Source: a virus. Taken from it: 42,602 bases of DNA. The notes under the pieces were generated by a model that was not told the DNA's origin, made no database searches, and worked only from the letters and a program-made list of their open reading frames with translations. The stretch covers positions 1 through 42,602 of the IMG/VR virus record IMGVR_UViG_3300025466_000079. One strand, written 5' to 3'. This document shows positions 35,185-42,602 of this stretch, in pieces (within the stretch, counting starts at the first letter, position 1; each line of letters starts with the position of its first letter). The translations under genes and the position numbers were made by a program.

Positions 35185-38100
35185 ATGGCAATTCAAATAC
35201 AATTACGAAGAGGTACTTCTGCTCAATGGGCTGCAGCTAATACAATATTGGCACTTGCAGAATTGGCGATTGAAATAGATACTTCTTTATTTAAAGTTGG
35301 TGATGGTTTAACACATTGGTCTGATCTTCCTTATGGAGGTATACGTGGTTATACTGGATCACAAAGTACTGTCATAGGTTATACAGGATCAAGAGCATAT
35401 ACTGGTTCACAAGGATATACTGGTTCGTATGGTCCTATAGCTGGTTCTGATTCTCAAGTTGTATTTAATAATAATGGTGTTGCTAATGGTAGCCCCGGTT
35501 TTACTTTCAATTCATCAAGCAATACACTAACTGTATCAAATACAGTATCATCCACAAGTTATATTTTATCTGCAAATCTTACAAATAATAATTCACAAAT
35601 AACCGGTCCAACTATAGGATTGGGATATGGCGTCAATACTTTGCAAAATGGACCTGGAACATATCCATGGTTTTTTCCACAAGGTAGTCCTTATGCTACA
35701 CCACAAACTTTCTTTTTTGCAAACAGTTCACAAATACAATTAGGCAACAACTCATCTTACTTTAATCTTACTTCTAGCAAATTAGAATTTCTCGATATAA
35801 ATGGAAATCCAGCTGGTACATTAAAAGTAAATGAAATATATGCCAATAATCAACTTGGAACATCTGCACAAATACTAACATCAAATTCTACTGGTGGAAT
35901 ATATTGGAATTCTTCTTTTGCTGGAACCGCTAACAATACTCTTTATGTTGGCTCTGTTTCAGCTGCAAATGTTGTTTCAAATTCACAACTGTCTGGTAAT
36001 CTAGCATATTATACCAACACTACTTTATTAACAGCTAATTTAAATACTACATATGCTAATTCTGTTCTTTACACAGATACTAAGATTGGATTAGTAAATA
36101 CTTATATATCAACAAGTGTAGCAACTTCTTATTTAAATTCCGTAAATCATACAGACACTGTTATTGGTTATGTAAATACTGCAATAACTGCAAATGCATC
36201 TGCAGCATATTCTAACTCTGTATATCATACTGATACTGTTATTGGTTTAGTCAATACTGCAATAACTGCAAATGTATCAGCTGCTTACAGTAATTCAGTA
36301 AATCATACAGACACTGTTATTGGTTATGTAAATACTGCAATAACTGCAAATGCAAGTTCAGCATATAGCAATTCAGTCTATCATACTGATACTGTTATTG
36401 GTTTAGTCAATACTGCAATCACTGCAAATTCTGCTACTGCTTATTCAAATGCAGTCTATCACACCGACACAGTAATTGGTTTAGTCAATACTGCAATCAC
36501 TGCAAACGCATCATCTGCTTATAGTAATTCGGTTTATCATACTGATACAGTAATTGGTTTAGTCAATACTGCAATAACTGCAAACGCATCTGCAGCATAT
36601 TCAAACTCTGTTGCTCATACAGACACTGTAATTGGTTTAGTCAATACTGCAATCACTGCAAATTCTGCTACTGCTTATTCAAATGCAGTCTATCACACTG
36701 ACACAGTAATTGGTTTAGTCAATACTGCAATAACTGCAAACGCATCTGCAGCATATTCAAACTCTGTTGCTCACACAGACACTGTAATTGGTTTAGTCAA
36801 TACTGCAATCACTGCTAATGCAAGTTCAGCGTACAGCAATTCAGTCTATCATACTGATACAGTAATAGGGTTAGTCAATACTGCTATTACATCAAATTCT
36901 TCTACTGCATACAGTAATTCTGTTCTTTACACAGATACTAAGATTAGTTTAGTCAATACTGCAATAACTGCAAACGCATCTGCAGCATATTCAAACTCTG
37001 TTGCTCACACGGACACAGTAATTGGTCTTGTAAATACAGCAATAACTGCAAATGCATCTGCAGCGTATAGCAATTCAGTCTATCATACTGATACAGTAAT
37101 TGGACTTGTAAATACAGCAATAACTGCAAATGCATCTGCAGCATATTCTAATGCAGTATTGTATGTCAGCAATCAATTCTATGTAAATACTTCACAACTA
37201 TCAAGTAATCTTTCAAATTATCAAACAACTGCTGGTCTTTCTGGTAACGTTGCTTTACTTTCTGCTAATAATGCATCTTATCTTGGTGGTGTTGCTGCAG
37301 CATCTTATATTAATACGTCTGGTTCTTATACAATAACTGGTGTTCATACTCATAATGCAAATCTTATTGTTAATGGTGTTCTTGCTGTAAATAATGAAAT
37401 TGTTTCTGGAAATGGGTTCTATTCAAATTCAACTTTTGCTGGTTCTCCTGTTTACGGAGATGGCATTGTTATGGATTATATTACTGGAAATGGTAGAATA
37501 TCTGTTGGATCAGCTGATGGTTTGACATTATATACTGGTGGTGTTGCTAATATTGTTATGGCAATTGCTAATACTACAGGATTATACGTTAATGGCGTTG
37601 TTAATGCAACTTCATTTACTGGAACAGCCAATAATACTTTGTTTGTTGGTGCGGTTTCGGCTGCAAATGTTGTTTCTAACGCACAATTAATTGCAAATTT
37701 AGCAAATTATCAAACAATATCTGGTCTTTCATCTAGTGTATCAAATTTAACTTCTAATAATACAGCATATGTTGGCGATGTTTCAGCTGCAAATGTTGTT
37801 TCTAACTCACAGTTACAAGCAAATCTTGCAAATTATGCTGCTCTTTCTGGTGCAACATATGGCGGTGCAGTAGTTATTAATAATAATCTTACTGTTTCTG
37901 GAAATGTTTCCATAGGTGGCAACTTAACATTTACTGGAAATACTTTTATTATTGGTGCAAACAATCTTATTGTTCAAGACGCTGTTATAAGTCTTCATAC
38001 TGCAGCAAATCTTGCTCCTCTTACAGGAAATGATGGAAGATTAGTTGGTACTGCTTTCCATTATTTTGATACACAAGATAGACAAGCTTTGCTTGTTATA

Positions 38101-40836
38101 AATCCAGCAAATTCTGTTTTAACTTATTATAACAATTCGACAGATGCTGCAGCCGGAGACCCTGCTGGTCTTACACTTGGTATTATTCAAGCAAATAGTT
38201 TTATTGCTGGTAACTCTACAATATTTACTACAACAACTTCGACTAATTATTCTGGAACTGCAAACAATACAACATATGCTTTTGGAAAAACTGAAGGCAA
38301 TCTTAATGTAAATAATTCTACATATGCTTTTGGAAAAACTGAAGGCAATCTTAATGTTAATAATGCAGTAACAGCAAACAATTCTTCTTATTTGAATAAT
38401 AAATCAGAAGCTAATTTAAATGTTAATAATGCAGTAACATCTAATAATGCATCTTATTTAAATAATAAATCAGAAGTTAATTTAAATGTTAATAATGCAG
38501 TAACATCTAATAATGCATCTTATCTTGGTGGTGTAGCAGCAAGTTATTATACTAATACTTCTGGTGCATATACTATCACGGGTGTATATACACATAATGC
38601 AAATCTTGTTATAAATTCTGAAATTATTGCTGGTAGTACTTCTGGAAGTGTTGGACAAGTATTAACATCAAACGGAAGTTCTAATAAAGTATATTGGTCA
38701 ACACTTCCTTCTGTTACTGTAAGAAGCACCAATGGTAATGGGGGAGCAGTTAATACTTCTGTTTCTGGAATTACTGGAATTAATTTTGATGAATCTACTG
38801 GTCTTCATGTAACGGATCAGGGTTCTGGAAATGTATTTGTAAGTCTTGGGTCTGGATATAAGTATATCAATGTCGCTGGTCAAAGTATAATAACTGCATT
38901 TGGTGAAGATACTCTTACAGTTGCAAATGGATACGCAGTCATTCTGACTACTAATAGTATATCAAAAACTTTGACTATTGGTACAGATTTATCAAGTTAT
39001 CAGGCAATATCTGGATTAGCTGGTAATGTTGCTTTACTTTCTGCTAATAATGCATCTTATCTTGGTGGTGTTGCAGCTGCAGCTTATGTCAATACTTCTG
39101 GAACATATACTTTAACTGGAACATATACTTTTAATACTGTTCTTAATACTTCAAATGGTATTCTATCATCAAATTCTATCAATGTTGGAACACTTGGTGA
39201 TGCTGCAAACTTAGTAACAATTTCGCCTTATTATAATATTCCCGGTCAACTTACATCTGCATTTATTGCTCTTGGTGATCCCGGCGTGAATGGACCCGGT
39301 GGTCGTTCAATATATGCTCCACAAGGAAGTATATTTGCAACACAGACTGATTTGTTTTTTGCTAATGCATCACTTCTTCAGATGGGCAATAACACTGTAT
39401 ATACAAATCTGACTCCCGGTGGTCTAGCTTTAACTGGTGCTACTTCATCTATAAATCTTGGATCAAATTTTTCAGTTAATAATTCAACTATAACATTTAC
39501 AAATTATAAAATATCTGCAAATGGTTCTTATGGAACTGACACACAAGTATTGAAAGCAAATTCTACTGGTGGTGTATTTTGGGGAACAGGTATATCAGGA
39601 TTTACTGGATCACAAGGTAATTTGGGATATACTGGATCACAAGGTAATCAAGGATATGCCGGTTCGCAAGGAACAACAGGATTTGTCGGATCACAGGGAA
39701 ATCTTGGTTATGCCGGATCACAAGGCAATTTAGGCTATGCTGGATCAACAGGATTTGTTGGATCACAAGGAACAACTGGATTTGTTGGATCACAAGGAAC
39801 AACTGGATTTGTTGGATCACAAGGTAATTTTGGATACGCTGGTTCACAAGGCAATTTAGGCTATGCTGGATCAACAGGATTTGTTGGATCACAAGGAACA
39901 ACTGGATTTGTTGGATCACAAGGAACAACAGGTTTTGTTGGTTCGCAAGGAACAACAGGTTTTGTTGGTTCGCAAGGCAATCTTGGTTATGCAGGATCAG
40001 TAGGGTTTGTTGGTTCGCAAGGTTCTCAAGGATATTGGGGTTCAACTGGATTTGTAGGTTCTGCGGGAACAAGTGGTGGAACTGGATTTACTGGATCACA
40101 AGGAACTCAAGGAACAACAGGAAACTCAGGGTTTGTTGGATCACAAGGTGGAACTGGATATACTGGATCACAAGGAAATCTTGGCTACACAGGATCATTT
40201 GGATCGACCGGATATACAGGTTCTGTTGGCGTTGGATATGCTGGTTCTTCTGGTTATACGGGATCAATCGGAACTGGGTATGTTGGTTCATTAGGTTATT
40301 CTGGTTCTATAGGAAATATTGGTTACACAGGATCAGCTGGTTCTGGAACTGGTGGTGGATTTTCAAATGGGCAATCAATATCAGTAAATAATATTGTTAT
40401 TACTGGTTCGCTCACTGCTAATAGTTCTAATGGTGTGACTGGTCAGGTATTGACATCTAATGGTAGCGCTACTTATTGGGCGGCAGCATCTAGTAGCGGT
40501 CAGTATACACCGAGAGTATCAAGCACAGCATCTGCTTCTTCTGTTACACCAACCACAGCATCATATGATTTGTATGTATTTACAGCATTAGCTGCAACAC
40601 TGACAATTAATGCTTCAACGTTTTTACCAACTAATGGTACTAAGTTAATGTTTAGAATTAAAGATAACGGTACTGCTCAAACACTAACCTGGACAACTAC
40701 AGGTTCAGGTTCTTTTCGTATTCTTGGTACAACATTACCAACAACAACTACAGTCAATAAAGTAACATATATTGGTTGTGTATATAATTCAGACGAATCT
40801 TACTGGGATGTTATCGCAGTTGGAACACAAGCATAA
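35185..40836 (+). CDS. Large tail fibre with Mtd-type head, 26-residue repeats and collagen-like shaft
   Basis: 1883 residues. Residues 1-50 ('IQIQLRRGTSAQWAAAN', 'ALAELAIEIDT', 'FKVGDGLTHWSDLPYG') match the N-terminal domain of the major tropism determinant (Mtd_N type), a known virion-binding head. A short collagen piece and beta linker follow, then 14 exact-length 26-residue repeats (residues 289-652). Next is a beta-rich region (about 653-1470) in which 'SAANVVSNSQL' and 'NNASYLGGVAA' modules recur. A collagen stretch of about 257 residues (1471-1727) leads to 'NGQSISVNNIVITGSLTAN', a module shared with the previous fibre. The C-terminal domain ('YDLYVFTALAATLTIN', 'NGTKLMFRIKDNGTAQTLTW', 'YIGCVYNSDESYWDVIAVG') is a widespread phage fibre end. 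No clear ribosome binding site beyond GGG at 35175. Confidence 0.85.
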   Translation: MAIQIQLRRGTSAQWAAANTILALAELAIEIDTSLFKVGDGLTHWSDLPYGGIRGYTGSQSTVIGYTGSRAYTGSQGYTGSYGPIAGSDSQVVFNNNGVANGSPGFTFNSSSNTLTVSNTVSSTSYILSANLTNNNSQITGPTIGLGYGVNTLQNGPGTYPWFFPQGSPYATPQTFFFANSSQIQLGNNSSYFNLTSSKLEFLDINGNPAGTLKVNEIYANNQLGTSAQILTSNSTGGIYWNSSFAGTANNTLYVGSVSAANVVSNSQLSGNLAYYTNTTLLTANLNTTYANSVLYTDTKIGLVNTYISTSVATSYLNSVNHTDTVIGYVNTAITANASAAYSNSVYHTDTVIGLVNTAITANVSAAYSNSVNHTDTVIGYVNTAITANASSAYSNSVYHTDTVIGLVNTAITANSATAYSNAVYHTDTVIGLVNTAITANASSAYSNSVYHTDTVIGLVNTAITANASAAYSNSVAHTDTVIGLVNTAITANSATAYSNAVYHTDTVIGLVNTAITANASAAYSNSVAHTDTVIGLVNTAITANASSAYSNSVYHTDTVIGLVNTAITSNSSTAYSNSVLYTDTKISLVNTAITANASAAYSNSVAHTDTVIGLVNTAITANASAAYSNSVYHTDTVIGLVNTAITANASAAYSNAVLYVSNQFYVNTSQLSSNLSNYQTTAGLSGNVALLSANNASYLGGVAAASYINTSGSYTITGVHTHNANLIVNGVLAVNNEIVSGNGFYSNSTFAGSPVYGDGIVMDYITGNGRISVGSADGLTLYTGGVANIVMAIANTTGLYVNGVVNATSFTGTANNTLFVGAVSAANVVSNAQLIANLANYQTISGLSSSVSNLTSNNTAYVGDVSAANVVSNSQLQANLANYAALSGATYGGAVVINNNLTVSGNVSIGGNLTFTGNTFIIGANNLIVQDAVISLHTAANLAPLTGNDGRLVGTAFHYFDTQDRQALLVINPANSVLTYYNNSTDAAAGDPAGLTLGIIQANSFIAGNSTIFTTTTSTNYSGTANNTTYAFGKTEGNLNVNNSTYAFGKTEGNLNVNNAVTANNSSYLNNKSEANLNVNNAVTSNNASYLNNKSEVNLNVNNAVTSNNASYLGGVAASYYTNTSGAYTITGVYTHNANLVINSEIIAGSTSGSVGQVLTSNGSSNKVYWSTLPSVTVRSTNGNGGAVNTSVSGITGINFDESTGLHVTDQGSGNVFVSLGSGYKYINVAGQSIITAFGEDTLTVANGYAVILTTNSISKTLTIGTDLSSYQAISGLAGNVALLSANNASYLGGVAAAAYVNTSGTYTLTGTYTFNTVLNTSNGILSSNSINVGTLGDAANLVTISPYYNIPGQLTSAFIALGDPGVNGPGGRSIYAPQGSIFATQTDLFFANASLLQMGNNTVYTNLTPGGLALTGATSSINLGSNFSVNNSTITFTNYKISANGSYGTDTQVLKANSTGGVFWGTGISGFTGSQGNLGYTGSQGNQGYAGSQGTTGFVGSQGNLGYAGSQGNLGYAGSTGFVGSQGTTGFVGSQGTTGFVGSQGNFGYAGSQGNLGYAGSTGFVGSQGTTGFVGSQGTTGFVGSQGTTGFVGSQGNLGYAGSVGFVGSQGSQGYWGSTGFVGSAGTSGGTGFTGSQGTQGTTGNSGFVGSQGGTGYTGSQGNLGYTGSFGSTGYTGSVGVGYAGSSGYTGSIGTGYVGSLGYSGSIGNIGYTGSAGSGTGGGFSNGQSISVNNIVITGSLTANSSNGVTGQVLTSNGSATYWAAASSSGQYTPRVSSTASASSVTPTTASYDLYVFTALAATLTINASTFLPTNGTKLMFRIKDNGTAQTLTWTTTGSGSFRILGTTLPTTTTVNKVTYIGCVYNSDESYWDVIAVGTQA
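36049..37140 (+). repeat. Fourteen 78-bp (26-residue) tandem repeats
   Basis: Fourteen uninterrupted units with consensus AYSNSVYHTDTVIGLVNTAI plus TANASA. Units alternate between a few variants (VYH, VNH, VAH; ASA, ASS, SAT). The first unit (TYANSVLYTDTK...) is the most divergent. The pattern suggests a helical or stalk-like fibre segment. Confidence 0.95.
39596..40366 (+). repeat. Collagen-like coding stretch (GFVGSQGTT type)
   Basis: About 257 residues in Gly-X-Y phase, built mainly from 27-base units encoding GTTGFVGSQ and GNLGYAGSQ. Longer blocks of these units are duplicated within 39720-39960. Confidence 0.85.
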
Positions 40837-40839
40837 AAT

Positions 40840-40844
40840 AGGAG
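40840..40844 (+). promoter_or_regulatory. Ribosome binding site that fixes the start at 40853
   Basis: AGGAG, 8 bases before ATG 40853. It favours this start over an in-frame ATG at 40772 that lies inside the upstream fibre gene. Confidence 0.8.
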
Positions 40845-40852
40845 TATACATT

Positions 40853-41086
40853 ATGGCTATTACAAATCTTATTTCTGATAATTTTGAAATGTCGCAACCA
40901 GATGGTAGTTTTAGATTTACATGTTCAATTCTTATGCCCGCCGATGAGTATAATTCATATACACCTGAACAAATTCAACAAATGAAACAGGACAGGTATG
41001 ATAAGTGGTACGCCTTTGTAATTGCTGCTAGTCAAGTAGTAGATGATACTGATACTACGTCAAATACTGATACGAGTACAGCTTAA
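40853..41086 (+). CDS. Small virion-associated protein of unknown function
   Basis: 77 residues, 'MAITNLISDNFEMSQPDGSF' at the start, then 'CSILMPADEYNSYTPEQIQQMKQDRYDKWYAFV', which looks helical. The C-terminus is a Asp/Thr tail. Small proteins of this shape often follow fibre genes in T4-like phages of aquatic bacteria, but I cannot name a family with confidence. The start is fixed by AGGAG at 40840-40844. The stop overlaps the next start (TAATG). Possibly an assembly helper for the neighbouring fibres; this is inferred from position only. Confidence 0.65.
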   Translation: MAITNLISDNFEMSQPDGSFRFTCSILMPADEYNSYTPEQIQQMKQDRYDKWYAFVIAASQVVDDTDTTSNTDTSTA

Positions 41087-42602
41087 TGGCAACAAAGTAT
41101 TGGCGTTTAACTACTGGTGGAGTTTTTCTTACAGCAGCTAATTGGTCTTTGTCATCAGGCGGGCCAGCAAATACTACTGCACCAACAACTGGCGATACAT
41201 TAATTTTTGATCGAGCATCAACTTATACTGTTACTTTAGGTGCTACATTTACTGCACCATCTTGTACGATTAATGTTAATGCTGGTTCTGTTACTTTTAG
41301 TTTAGGTACATATTCTCTTACAATTGGTACAGTAACAAATAGCGGTACAGTGACATTTGCTTCAGGTAGTAGTGGCGCATCGTTATTTAATACTTTTACA
41401 AATAATGGTACATGTACCTTTTCTGGCGCTAGTACTAGCGTCAATCATCTTTCTGGTTATCAATCTGGCGGTTCTTTTTACAATTATGGTACTTTAAATA
41501 TAACTCAAACTGCTGGCGTAAATGCAATAACGTATGGTGGTTCTTTTTATAATTATAGCGGAGCTTCTACAACAGTATCTGGCATAGGAATGTATTGCTC
41601 TGGTAATTTTATAAATCAGGGTTCATTATCTTTTAACGCAGCACAATTTGTACTTGGTTATAATAATGGTGCAACATATTCAGGTGGCGCAAGTTCTTAC
41701 AATGTTCAAACGAACGGAGCAACAATAACTGTAAGTAGTTTCTGTTATTTGTATTCCGGAACCACAACAAATAATTCTACATTTACGTTATTAGATTCTC
41801 TTACAATTGGTGGGAGTTTACAAATATATGCTGGTTATTTAAATTTAAATGGTCAAACAGTATCATGCTCAGCTTTTTCTGCAGGTGCTGCAAATCCTAA
41901 AGGCATGACATTAAACGGTGGTAGTATTTATGCGACTGGTACAACACCATTTAATAATAGTGCTACTGCATATTTTACTGTAACAGCTGGAACAGGTACG
42001 TGTTATTATATAACTACAAACTCTTCTGCCAAAACATTCTTAACTGGTTCGAGTAATGGTGGTTGGGTTTATCCATGGATATTATTAAACTCTGGCGGAA
42101 CATTAACATTAAGCGGCAATTATGCAGTAACATTTGGTGGGTTTCAATCTTCTGGAACAGCTACAATAACATTTACACAAGGAGCCAGCTATTATCTATC
42201 TAATCCTGGAAAAATTGGAGATGGATCAAATTATTTAACTCTTTCGGGAGGAACAAACGCTGCAAATGTCTCATCTATTGTTTGGACTGGATCTGGTAAT
42301 CCAGCTGGTGGATTAGGAGCATTAACTATATCTAACATATCATTTGGCAACTTGCCAGATACAACTAATGGTTCTACTCCATTTATATGGAAACTTGGTT
42401 CTGGTTCAACTAATGCGGGAGGGATGAGTGGAGGTGCGTTTATTGATCATAATCAAGATGCATATTTAATAACAAATACTGGCTTAACTTCATGGACGTT
42501 ACCTTCTAACTGGAATCCAAATAACAATCAAATTTATTTGATTGGTGGTGGTGGTGGAGGAGGAGGTGGTGTTGGTGTCGGAACACCACTTCGTCATAAC
42601 GG
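41086..42602 (+). CDS. Adhesin-like beta-rich structural protein (partial, runs off the right edge)
   Basis: The frame is open from ATG 41086 to the window end, giving 505 residues with no stop. It starts 'MATKYWRLTTGGVFLTAANW', then 'GGPANTTAPTTGDTLIFDRA', a W-S-x-x-S-G-G ... P-T-x-x-D-x-x-x-F pattern seen at the start of beta-helix and adhesin-like proteins. The body consists of short strands with N-G, S-G-G and T-turns, typical of a repetitive beta-helix; 'GGSFYNY' occurs twice (about 41467 and 41539). Near the edge it has 'WNPNNNQIYLIGGGGGGGGG', a glycine run like those found in phage adhesin tips. No collagen-like repeats. Expression is probably coupled to the 77-residue gene through TAATG. 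The family is not established. Confidence 0.7.
   Translation, partial: MATKYWRLTTGGVFLTAANWSLSSGGPANTTAPTTGDTLIFDRASTYTVTLGATFTAPSCTINVNAGSVTFSLGTYSLTIGTVTNSGTVTFASGSSGASLFNTFTNNGTCTFSGASTSVNHLSGYQSGGSFYNYGTLNITQTAGVNAITYGGSFYNYSGASTTVSGIGMYCSGNFINQGSLSFNAAQFVLGYNNGATYSGGASSYNVQTNGATITVSSFCYLYSGTTTNNSTFTLLDSLTIGGSLQIYAGYLNLNGQTVSCSAFSAGAANPKGMTLNGGSIYATGTTPFNNSATAYFTVTAGTGTCYYITTNSSAKTFLTGSSNGGWVYPWILLNSGGTLTLSGNYAVTFGGFQSSGTATITFTQGASYYLSNPGKIGDGSNYLTLSGGTNAANVSSIVWTGSGNPAGGLGALTISNISFGNLPDTTNGSTPFIWKLGSGSTNAGGMSGGAFIDHNQDAYLITNTGLTSWTLPSNWNPNNNQIYLIGGGGGGGGGVGVGTPLRHN

Noticed and set aside
36049-37140. Regularly spaced 78-bp repeats considered as a CRISPR-like array
   Set aside because: The repeats are contiguous, in frame and protein-coding, with no unique spacers.
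40772-40852. Longer version (104 residues) of the small gene ending at 41086
   Set aside because: It would overlap the end of the fibre gene; AGGAG at 40840-40844 points to ATG 40853.
41925-41932. CATAAATA on the minus strand
   Set aside because: It sits inside the last plus-strand gene with no minus-strand gene downstream; likely chance in AT-rich DNA.
1-42602. tRNA, rRNA, integrase, transposase or attachment sites
   Set aside because: None recognised; coding density is too high, the longest gap between genes being about 65 bases.

Overview
The window is an AT-rich, gene-dense block of virion structural genes from a tailed phage of the T4-like (contractile-tail myovirus) type. The type is suggested by a DUF4815-type baseplate/tail protein, tail fibres that end in T4-type tail-collar domains with HxH motifs, small structural proteins of kinds common in aquatic T4-like phages, and copies of the T4-like late promoter (consensus NATAAATA) in the few gaps between genes. 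The host cannot be read from the sequence. A marine or freshwater bacterium is a plausible inference from family resemblance. I see no tRNA, rRNA, CRISPR array, integrase, transposase or bacterial housekeeping gene.

Layout. Positions 1-11539 (+) hold the end of an upstream baseplate-like gene, a DUF4815 protein split over two reading frames (114-3041 and 3046-6114), a small coiled-coil protein, a fibre protein with a self-cleaving S74 chaperone domain, a 934-residue protein with DUF4214-like repeats, and two small proteins. Most of these are joined by stop/start overlaps or gaps of a few bases. A single gene on the opposite strand (11542-14388) encodes an unusual protein with three glycosyltransferase domains. 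From 14454 to the end (+) comes a tail-fibre array: an 841-residue collagen-like fibre, an SGNH esterase, a 2050-residue collagen-like fibre with a histidine-rich collar protein, a 360-residue miniature of that fibre with a chaperone-like gene and a second collar protein, a 2160-residue collagen-like fibre, an 1883-residue fibre with an Mtd-type head and fourteen 26-residue repeats, a small protein, and an incomplete glycine-rich adhesin-like gene that runs off the edge.

How it may work together (inference). The baseplate/tail proteins carry a set of long, thin fibres built from Gly-X-Y repeats that are almost free of proline and rich in Tyr, Thr and Ser. Shared N-terminal modules probably anchor the fibres, and beta-rich or metal-binding tips probably bind host receptors. 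The esterase would trim surface polysaccharide. The late-expressed glycosyltransferase could decorate the hydroxyl-rich fibres or alter the host surface.

The most notable observations are the triple-domain glycosyltransferase facing the fibre array, the regular and non-random glycine substitutions inside the collagen-like stretches, the long/short pair of fibres that share head and tail, and the split DUF4815 gene.
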